Positions 56,192 to 64,000 of a stretch of DNA of 64,000 nucleotides are shown piece by piece. The stretch is taken from NCBI RefSeq assembly GCF_022539505.1, contig NC_061514.1:331869090-331933089 (forward strand). Reading direction: 5' to 3'. Source of the stretch: Lolium rigidum. Its lineage: Eukaryota > Streptophyta > Magnoliopsida > Poales > Poaceae. The notes under the pieces are model-generated. The model saw only the letters and a list, made by a program, of their open reading frames with translations, was not told the origin of the DNA and did no database searches. The position numbers and the translations under genes were made by a program. Numbering within the stretch: position 1 is the stretch's first letter; each line of letters starts with the position of its first letter.

Positions 56192-57043
56192 GGGCATCTC
56201 CAGCGGCGCGACGCATTTTAATGTCCGCGAGCGTCCGTTTGCGTCGCGCTGCGGACGCTAAAATGACCGTTTTTGTCCGCGTGTCCGTTCCCTTTTCTCA
56301 ATTAAACATAGTTTCAAAATATTATATTACATTTTGAAACATGATTTTACACAAACTAACACATAGTTAGGAACATGGTTTACACAAACTAACACATAGT
56401 TTGAACCATGGTCGACACAAATATAAAAAATTTAAAAATATAAGCCAGTTGTGTTGATTTCCGTATGTTCGCTGCCAAGAAAGAACATTAGAGGGCACAC
56501 CCAATCACCCAAGCTGGATAAATCCAGCGGGAGGAGATGGTGCCCTTGTTGGTTCTACCGATGAGGCGAACAGACAGAAACCTCGACTACTGGCTTCGTC
56601 TGGCCCGTAGCCAGATTCGCTGCAAAGAAAGAACACTCGACGTTCTAACTATCGGTGTCGGAGCCGGAGTCGTCGGTGTGGTAGTGCCTGCGGCAGGCTG
56701 TGTCGTCGAACACCTTGGCGATCATCTCGCCGTCCCCCTCGTAGAGGAAGGTGAGCTGGTAGCCGGGCTCGAGCGCGAGGTCGCGGGCGAACTTGTCCCA
56801 CCCCGTGTGCAGGTACATCTTGCCCTGCCCGTCGAACAGGACCTCCACGGTCCGGCGGCAGAGAGTTGCAGCTGGCCTCCCGTAGCTGCAAGTGCACCAG
56901 CTCGACGCCGTCGGCGAACTCGGCGAACTTGTCCGGTAGCCGCTTGATGGCGAGTGGGTCGTCGTCGATGCGGAGGAGGAACTCGAAGCGGCGCTCCTCC
57001 TGCGCGAGGACGAGGAGGGCGCAGACGACAGCGAGCGTGGGGC
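56192..57043. mobile_element. Harbinger-type element, right end lost in gap
   Basis: Starts TTA|GGGCATCTCCAGCGGCGCG, then ACGCATTT, CGCGAGCG and GTTTGCGTCG words shared with the element at 12687-13909. It carries B3-domain coding sequence on the minus strand. A 33-base unit (ACACAAACTAACACATAGTT ...) is repeated twice at 56350-56415. The right end would lie in or beyond the assembly gap. Confidence 0.65.
56645..57043 (-). pseudogene. B3 DNA-binding domain protein fragment
   Basis: The minus strand reads RRFEFLLRIDDDPLAIKRLP, FADGVELVHLQLREASCN, then after a one-base frame change near 56865 TVEVLFDGQGKMYLHTGWDK, LTFLYEGDGEMIAKVFDDTA and the acidic tail SGSDTDS. These are the strands of a plant B3 domain, which binds DNA as a seven-stranded barrel. 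The N-terminus is lost in the gap. The frameshift makes a working product unlikely. Confidence 0.8.
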
Positions 57044-57143
57044 NNNNNNNNNNNNNNNNNNNNNNNNNNNNNNNNNNNNNNNNNNNNNNNNNNNNNNNNN
57101 NNNNNNNNNNNNNNNNNNNNNNNNNNNNNNNNNNNNNNNNNNN
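57044..57143. other. Assembly gap of exactly 100 N
   Basis: One hundred N mark a scaffold join of unknown true size. Features on either side cannot be assumed adjacent. Confidence 1.
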
Positions 57144-57302
57144 GTGTTGCGCCGCACTACACTCCTCCACCAACAACCTTCACGTGCTTCTTGGCTCCTA
57201 CTGGTTCGATAACCTTGGTTTCATACTGAGGGAAACTTGCTTCTATACGCATCATACCTTCCACTTGGGGTTCCCAACGGACGTGTGCATCTACGCGTAT
57301 CA
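57144..57302 (+). mobile_element. 3' end of an LTR, truncated by the gap
   Basis: CTTCTTGGCTCCTACTGGTT, ACTGAGGGAAACTTGCTTC, TTGGGGTTCCCAACGGACGT and a final GCGTATCA resemble the right edge of common Triticeae LTRs. The left part is hidden by the gap and the element is not identified. Confidence 0.55.
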
Positions 57303-58938
57303 AACCCCGGACAAACAATTAGGTTGGAGTTGCATTTCCGCCGACAAAATTAAAGGGTGGTTAACATGGCATAACATGGCAGGGTGAGCTACTTCAATGT
57401 TAAACGGAGCGGGGAAAACCTAGTCGGTGTCCGAAATACTCCGCATATGTGTGAGGTGAAATGCACAACTATCACGTCTCGACATGATGCGGGATGCAAA
57501 CAGATGAATGGATGACATATTCATGTTCCTCATATTTTTCTGATCAATTTTCATATATAACACTTTTTATTTGGATTTATAGTTTGGAATATATGCATTT
57601 ACAAAATATAGACATTTTCTGGAATTTCTGCAAAAAAGAGAAAAGGAGAAGACTTTTCTCACCTGCACACGTGCAAGCCTCGAGCGGCCGACGCGCGGGA
57701 CCGAGAGCCGCTAACCGGCAGCCGACGAGGCGGAAGCTGTAGGGGGTTTCCAGCAAAACCGTCAAAGGAAAGGACCGCAGATTGATGAAAAACAGTTGCA
57801 GGGGGGTTTCTGCGAAACGGAACAGATCTGATCTCTGAAGGGTTTTCTCACCGGGGACAGGATTAGCCAGAGCGGCTGACGAGCGGGGCCCCAGCGACGA
57901 CATGGCGGCTGAGCTGGCAAAGCATGCGAGGCTGCACAGAAGGTGTTCGGCGGAAGGTCGATGCCGCCACGTTCCAGACGGCCACGGTGATCACCGCAGA
58001 CAGACGTCGCGCGTGTGGGCGGTGCAGGGCGCACACGAAGCGAGGCCAGGCGCGTTCGCTTCGTCTCGTCGCGGTGAACAAGGAGGTGGTCGCGCCGCTC
58101 ACGGAACACCGGAACTCCGCCGACAGGGAGCATCTGTGGTGGACGGAGGCGGTCAACGTGGGCAGAGCTACCGAGAACGAAAAGAAAGGGGAAGGAGGTC
58201 TCTAAGATGCGCACGGTCACCTGGAAGATGTGGACGTGCTCGGCAGGGTCGGGGGAGGTCGAAGGCGGCCATAATCAACGAGTTTCTGCCGATGGTCGAG
58301 AAGGGAAACGACGAGCTTGGCCTTGATTGGTAGAGCTCCAGGTTGAAGAGGAGGACGAGGGCGTCGAACGGTGGCGTTGGCTTGGCGCGGGGAGGCCGGA
58401 GACGACGGGGCCGAGGAGCTCACGGGCATGCTCACAGAGAAGAAGAAAGGAGAAGAGGGTAAAGCAGAGGTGGTGGCGGCGCTCGAGGGGGAGAAAGGAG
58501 GGGTGACTAGGGTTTCTAGAGGGGAGATTTAAGGAGGGGAAAAGCAGGTGGCGCGGGGCGTGGGTGGTTGCGATGGTGAGGACCACGGGTCACGCCATCG
58601 ACGTGCTCCTCCCGTCGCTTTCCTGCGTGACGAGGACGGAGGAGAAAAATATGTGCGAAGGGGTACGGGCCTTGGGCCGGAAAGGAGATGGGCCACTGCT
58701 GGGTTGGGCTGCTCTTGCTGGCCGAAAAGAAAGAGGGAGGTGGGCCGCCGGGGTAGAAAGAAAAGGCTAGAGGGGGGGAGAGAAGGCCCAGGGTTAGATA
58801 GGTTAGGGTTTTATTTAAAAGAAAAACGAGGGAAGGTTTTATAAAATAATTTTATTTAATAAAAAAACGTGGATGATATGATGCATAAAATAAAAAGAAC
58901 AAGCAAAATCTAATATGGATATTTCCGGGGCCGTTACA
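57303..58938 (-). mobile_element. Possible minus-strand LTR or element remnant
   Basis: On the minus strand a TGTAACGGCCCCGG start at 58938 resembles a common plant LTR 5' edge, followed by an AT-rich stretch and then GC-rich sequence (57900-58790) whose ORFs overlap on both strands without recognisable domains. The opposite edge and target duplication were not found, so this call is tentative. Confidence 0.3.
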
Positions 58939-58969
58939 TAGAGCACCACCATGCCATCACAACCTGCTC

Positions 58970-59048
58970 AATGGGAAATGTAGGCGAGCAAGGACGCCTT
59001 CTTTGTAACTGACACTGGGTAGACGCCACCCTATCCACCTGATGGATG
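58970..59048 (-). pseudogene. Cytoplasmic kinase remnant 3
   Basis: About 80 bases on the minus strand encode GVYPVSVTKKASLLAYISH, clearly related to GVYPVAATQKVALLAYKCL of kinase copy 1. Nothing else of the gene remains. It shows a third kinase copy once stood here. Confidence 0.65.
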
Positions 59049-59626
59049 CCAGAGCGTTTATGTACTCACCGATAACTTTTTTTTTTCGCTTTATGACATC
59101 TGGTTTTGTAGGGTTGCATGCATCTCAGTTATGGCCGCATGTAATATTGAACTATTAAGTAATATAAAACGTCCATTATCGAAAAAGATGTCAGGCGCAC
59201 TCTTCCAAGTTCCGCGCCTCCATGTGTTTGATCATGCCCACAAAATGACTGAACCGAAGCATAGCATCCGCATCTCAGCAACAGCACATTGGAACATTCA
59301 AGCTATTCCAAAAAGAAAGCTAAAAGTGTCTTCCCTGTCAAAACAAAAAGGCAACAATGTCTCCACACAAGCAAATAATTTTCCCACAGAAAACATCAAC
59401 GAGAAGAATCCGCTGCAGACTACATAAAAGGCAAACTACTACTAAGTCTCAACTCGCGCTACATAAGAGCATTCTGACAATTGGATCGCCATACGTAATT
59501 CCACACTTAATCTTACATTCTCACTTCTCCACCAAGAATACCAACATATATGTCACGGCTTTGAAAGCACACCTCAGCATCACACAAAAATCATGGTTAA
59601 TTTCTTGCCTATCAGATGCTTGACAG
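59049..59626. other. 3' flank of F-box gene C
   Basis: Contains the probable 3' UTR of gene C. A small tract ending CCATTATCGAAAAA near 59185 resembles the A-ended tail of a grass retroposon, but no boundaries are visible. Confidence 0.45.
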
Positions 59627-61950
59627 TTAATCCCCCCAGAAGTCCAGTTCGTGCTTGGCAAGATCTTCCATGGACTGCTGGTCATGAAGATCTGGCACAA
59701 AATCAGATAATGGATGAGTCAACTGAGTAGCTTTTTCATCACTTAATAGAATAGTCTGACAAGATGTCCATTTAACCACATTTATCTTTTCACAAACGTG
59801 GTGGTAACCTGATAAGGGATAAAGTACATAATGATGATAACGCAAATAAATATGAAACCACAGATGAAGGGAAGGTCTGACTCACAAGCACTCCCACTGC
59901 GGCAGACATATATCTTCTCAAGGGATATACCATTTGCCATGAACATATGTGCCAACATATGGACTCTGACATCATCCTTCGAGCATTTTATCTTCACAAT
60001 TCTAACATGATTGCACGTAAATGATCTCTCCTCCAGTTCAATGCCGGTTTTTGATGGCTCTCTGGTATTGAAGTCCTTTTTACAGAACAATAAAATTGTT
60101 ACAAGTCATATATATATAATCAGGTTAGGGTACACAAGACTTATACAAAGTGTCTCAATAATCAGGTAGCATACAACAAATATGTAACTACACATACCAA
60201 TTTCAGGTGGAGAAAAAGTCTCTCTATATTAGGTGAATGCTGCAGCAAGAAAATTAATGCATCAAAATCAGTAGCCATACACCATTCACCGAGGGACAAG
60301 GTCTTCAGGTTGATAAAGGTTGGACACCTTTTCAGTTCCCTACTCAGAACCACCTTCATAATGCATACATAGAGAGTATTCAGCAAAGAACAATGATAAT
60401 CTGCATTAACTTCATATTTGGCATACAGATGCAAGGGAATTATTTAATACGGAGAGAAGAAACCCAAAAAATCATATAGCTACAATAATACCCAAAACTG
60501 TAATCATTTGAAATGATGGCTGAGGTCACCTCAAAACTCAAAAGTAACTGATGAATAGTGACACCTTAAAGCTACACACTTCCATATCTAAGCTAGAGGT
60601 AACCAGATTTTAATATTGCAAATCAGAAGTATACTAATTGGGCACTCAGTGTTCTAGCGTAGGGAACAAATAGTTTTTCAGGAAAATCAGGAGAACAACT
60701 GTTCTGTATAAATAACTTTGGCTATATAGGAAGCACGATATATTTACATGCTGAAAGAGGGATATCAACAATAGCAGGTGATAGCCTATACATACCTCTC
60801 CAGCATCAGCCAACAACTCCAAACTGGTAGCACTCAAAAGGCTGTCAAGAATATTACAGCCACCTAAAACTGTACTATAATTGCATCCATCATTCCCTCC
60901 ATCGTCATGATAGTTACCCTCTCTGCTGAAATTCTGGCCGTCCCCAAGGTAGCCACTTGCAATATCACTATATTTTTTGTAGGTATTCTCATCGCTCTCG
61001 ATATCACCGCCATAACCATACCTATCCTTGTAACCATGAAGTGCATATCTTTTTGGAGGCAACCCATGTCCACATCGAATCTTGTAGTTGTCGATCTTAT
61101 CATTATCATCATCAGTGGTTTCACCAAACTCATCGTCGTCGTCATCATCGCTGCCGTGTTCAAAATCAGCACTCAAGAAGCAGTCGTCAAGTATGATGGT
61201 GCCAGTGAGCAGCGAACCCAGGTTGTGAAATGACGGAACTCGGACATAAGGTGTGACGAGGCGCAGAAGCACGAGGTTCGGAGCAGCAACGGAGAAGTCC
61301 AGATTGACCGTGCACTTGAGCATGATCAGAGTCTTCAAAGAGGCAGACTCGATCCGAGTGCCCGCGACCACGCAGTCCTTGAGATCCAGCTCTTCCAAAG
61401 ACGTGCAGCCAGAAGAAAGCTGTCGGAGGATCGTGCAATCGAGCCTGGCGTAGGCCAGCTTCAGGACCCTGAGGTGGCAAGAGACGAAGGAGACGCCGTC
61501 CAACGGCGCGGGGAATCTGCGATGCCCGACGACGTGGATAACCTGCGCCCTGCGCTTTAGAGCGGCAATGATCCACGTGTCGGCGTCATCGTCGTCGAAG
61601 GCTTCCTCGTCGTACTCGTCGCTCGAGCGCAGGCGGAGGGTGACCACGGGCGCCGACACGTCGCGGAAGAGGAGGAGGCAGTTCACGAAGTCGCGGAGCT
61701 CGCTCGGCGCGCCGCCGCGTCCGGAGGAGCACGCGCGGATGTCGACGCAGGGCGCGGACGCCCAGAGGTGGCGCCACCGCCGCGCGAGGAGGCCGGTCGG
61801 CACCACCTCCCACGCCTTGAGGAAGGACATGATGTGGTGCAGCAGCGCGTCCGGGAGGGCGCTGAGGCGGTCCTCGGCCTCGCCGACGGAACGGGACGTC
61901 TTGTCGGCATGGCGGTGTGGACCCAGGTGCCTGGTGTTTGTCCTGCGCAT
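59627..61950 (-). CDS. F-box/LRR protein, gene C
   Basis: Four exons: 60796-61950, 60198-60353, 59886-60075 and 59627-59691, about 521 residues. F-box at residues 28-66 (LSALPDALLHHIMSFLKAWE, GLLARRWRHLW; the usual RTCVLA is PTGLLA here). LRR-like blocks follow (LRVLKLAYARLD, LEELDLKDCVVAGTRI, ASLKTLIMLKC), then a short acidic stretch (GSDDDDDDEFGETTDDD). The later exons give FINLKTLSLGEWCM, HSPNIERLFLHLKL and KIKCSKDDVRVHMLAHMFMA, ending MEDLAKHELDFWGD. Exon phases and the 5' UTR intron match gene B. It presumably acts as an SCF substrate adaptor. Its promoter is shared space with the divergent mS35 gene. Confidence 0.85.
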
Positions 61951-62334
61951 TTCGTCGAACAGGTGGTCTGCAGTTTTCGTCCAAGGGTTGGCAGGCTCAC
62001 ACCGGCCGCAATCTTGCCATCATTTTGCAAGGGAATCTATGGGGAAGGATGCATATGGATATGGGGAGGGGATCTGATAGAGGAATGGAATGAACTTACA
62101 GGGAGATTCGTTGAGATGGAGGATGGGGACGATGCTCCTCGCCTCGCCTCGCCTCGGCGCCCCTCAAATCGTGTTTGGGCTCCCGCGGGACCCGCATGTA
62201 AGCCAGCAGATTCTTTCCGACTGCCAAGCTGGGCCCACCTGAAAGCTGAAACCCTGAACCCGCTTCCGCCCCCAAAATCCACACTCTCTCCGATCGGCCG
62301 CCCGCCCTCTTCTCCCTCCCTCCCGGCCGCCGCC
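61951..62334. promoter_or_regulatory. Shared divergent promoter region, gene C and mS35
   Basis: On the minus strand CTCCCT|GTAAGTTC (donor at 62099) and AACTGCAG (acceptor at 61968) define a 132-base 5' UTR intron of gene C. Its first exon therefore lies at 62100 or above, while the mS35 start codon is at 62335 on plus. The two transcription start regions must fall in about 235 bases. CTCGCCTCGCCTCGCCTCGG at 62137-62156 is a short direct repeat in it. Confidence 0.65.
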
Positions 62335-63486
62335 ATGAGGCGCTTCCTCACCCACCTCCACCGCCACTCCCATAGCCTCCGCCCATCTCAACCTCTGTCT
62401 CGCATCCCGGCAACCAAGATCAACCTCCCTTTCCTTCACTCCTCCCGGCGCCTCTTCTCCGACGACGCCCCGCCGCCGCCCGCAGAGCCGTCGCCTCCCC
62501 CTCCTCCGGCCGCCGAGCAACCGCCTGCTCCTCCTCCGTCCTTGGCCGACGTACCAAACCAAGGTACCTTCTTCAAACATCTTAACCCCGGTCGACCCAA
62601 CGGCCGCACGAACACCAGTAGCTCGACCAAATGCGCCGCCGCAAAAGTTGCATTTTTCGCCTGTCGCCACTCGCACACCACCATCATCTTCTACCACAGA
62701 TCCGCGCAGGCGCCTCCTGCTCGACCAAATGCGCCACCCGTTAAAATGCCGCTGCCGCCTGCATTTCCTCACTTTCTAGTGGCAGAATTGAAGGACACGG
62801 TAGCTAGGTTGCCATCCGTTCGACCAAATGCCCCGCCCAGAAGCACTTTGCACTCAATCTTGAAAAATGCCTGCTCTTCCAATGCCATGACATCATGTGT
62901 ACCAATATTGAAAAATATAATGATCTTCTGCACCTGTTCTTACCGATGCCTCTGGTTGCAGAGCTGAAGCGGAGATTGGAGGCGTACTACAAGGTGGACG
63001 AGGAGACGGAGCTAGCGTCCGTCGCCGAGGCCCTCCTCCAGCGGGGCCTCGCGGACGCGCACAGCGAGACCGACGATGAGCTCATCGAGGAGCTGCGCGA
63101 CCAGCCGCTCCCCGGGGTCCACGACAAGGACTTTGACTCCGACTTCGACGAGATGCACGAGACGGACGAGGAGCTGCCCAACCTGTACAACGCGAGGGAA
63201 CATGTCGAGAAGAAGATGAGGAAGGACGAGCTCTTCAACATGGATGACGCCAAGTGGGACGCTATGGTCAAGAAATCATCGGAGGAGCGCGACCGTGAAG
63301 TGAAGGCCGAGCTAGTTAAGGGCAAGCAGGAGTTTTTTGCGGAATGCAGGTTGAATGAGATTGACATGGATGAGACCAAGTGGGATGAAGTTGTCAAGGA
63401 AGCAACAGAGGAGAGCGGCCTCGGTGACATGAAGGAGTGTGAGGATATCCTCGAGGACATGCTACACTGGGATAAGCTACTACCTG
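62335..63486 (+). CDS. Mitochondrial ribosomal protein mS35 (S24/S35 family), 5' part
   Basis: Exon 1 (62335-62563) and exon 2 (62962-63486) join in frame (CCAAG|GTACC, GTTGCAG). The N-terminus MRRFLTHLHRHSHSLRPS is rich in Arg, His and Ser without acids and ends in SRRLFSDD, typical of a mitochondrial targeting peptide with a cleavage motif. A Pro-rich linker follows. Exon 2 is acidic and helical: LKRRLEAYYKVDEETELASV, DSDFDEMHETDEELPNLYN, KKMRKDELFNMDDAKWD and ECEDILEDMLHWDKLLPG. This matches what I recall of the N-terminal half of plant mS35 proteins; the conserved C-terminal domain (PF10213) would lie in exons beyond the window. It acts in the small subunit of mitochondrial ribosomes. The start is the first ATG in frame with the presequence. 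Confidence 0.8.
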
Positions 63487-64000
63487 GTCAGTGGAATCTA
63501 TGTTTCCCACTTCCTCTAGGTTATACCAATGAAGTAGATCTTTCGCAAGTACTACAATCTTTAATTTGCTTGGGTAGAATGTAGTTTCCTTTAACGAACT
63601 TGGGGCTAAAGGATGGATGGAGCAGTTTATATTCTCAACAAAATAATGAGAAATAAGAGTTATTTGTCACATTAGTTCCACGCTAGCTAGATTTGTTGGC
63701 CAGAGTATTTCAGGTTTGCCAGTTGGGGTCAAATTACAACAAAAAATTAATGAAGTGGTTATTGTTTAATGAGATTGCACATATGTTCAATAATACAATT
63801 TTTTACAGAGGTTTCAGTTCTTTTCATTTCAATTCACAAAATGAGTCCAAATGTTTATATCAGTCAAATGAATTATCTTCATTTGGGTTCGTAATTTTCT
63901 GGAACTTTTCAAGATTAGCAGTGCACATACATGGTGCATGAAAAGATTGACAGTTTTTCTGTGGTTGTTTGCCATGTAAAACTATAGGTACGAAAGCCTT
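63487..64000 (+). other. Intron 2 of mS35, incomplete
   Basis: Begins GTCAGTGG after CTACCTG. AT-rich sequence with no ORF of note continues to the window edge; the acceptor is not in view. Confidence 0.6.

Noticed and set aside
57762..58333. ORFs on both strands near 58 kb
   Set aside because: GC-rich overlap in all frames without motifs; better explained as LTR or leader sequence.

Overview
The window is plant nuclear DNA from a grass, most likely a large-genome Pooideae species (wheat, barley, rye, oat or ryegrass relatives). The evidence is intron-containing F-box genes with GT/AG junctions, dense nested LTR retrotransposons, grass-type Stowaway/Tourist MITEs, PIF/Harbinger elements with TTA target duplications, and an LTR starting TGATACGTCTCC of a type I associate with Triticeae and their relatives. 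A 100-base run of N at 57044-57143 marks an assembly gap. No bacterial, organellar or CRISPR features were seen.

Layout. 1-8772 is transposon debris: the right part of a SIRE-like Copia LTR (1-1777), a Harbinger accessory gene with a Myb/NAM-associated protein (1778-3720), a decayed Harbinger transposase (3997-5680), and a 3 kb TIR element carrying a SANT/Myb-like gene and a viroplasmin-like exon (5749-8772). 9273-12454 (minus) is F-box/LRR gene A, whose first exon holds an expanded acidic repeat. 12687-16798 holds two cargo-bearing Harbinger-type elements and a truncated SIRE-like retrotransposon. 16.8-19.2 kb is repeats plus a 419-bp hairpin MITE, followed by an intact F-box-associated gene (19638-20783, plus). 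21835-23940 is a truncated F-box/LRR pseudogene split by a retroposon; 25579-28277 is F-box/LRR gene B. 28.4-37.0 kb is gene-poor, with one 5'-truncated LINE.

37004-43326 is a Copia element with decayed coding sequence and both LTRs. 44809-47078 is a receptor-like cytoplasmic kinase gene with degenerate catalytic motifs. 47586-54240 is a second Copia element, on the minus strand, with a solo LTR nested in its gag. 54881-59048 contains a retroposon, two more kinase remnants, a B3-domain fragment inside a Harbinger-type element, the assembly gap and LTR debris. 59627-61950 is F-box/LRR gene C, arranged head-to-head with the start of a nuclear gene for mitochondrial ribosomal protein mS35 (62335 to beyond the window).

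Two host gene families have been duplicated locally and then broken up by transposons: the F-box/LRR family (A, B, C and one pseudogene, all on minus, all with the same four-exon plan) and the cytoplasmic kinase family (one nearly complete copy and two remnants). F-box proteins of this type act as substrate adaptors of SCF ubiquitin ligases, and mS35 is a mitoribosome small-subunit component. Nothing here forms an operon or pathway. The most notable signals are the Harbinger-type elements with shared ends but different gene cargo, the gag first exon located inside a Copia LTR, and the in-exon minisatellite of F-box gene A.
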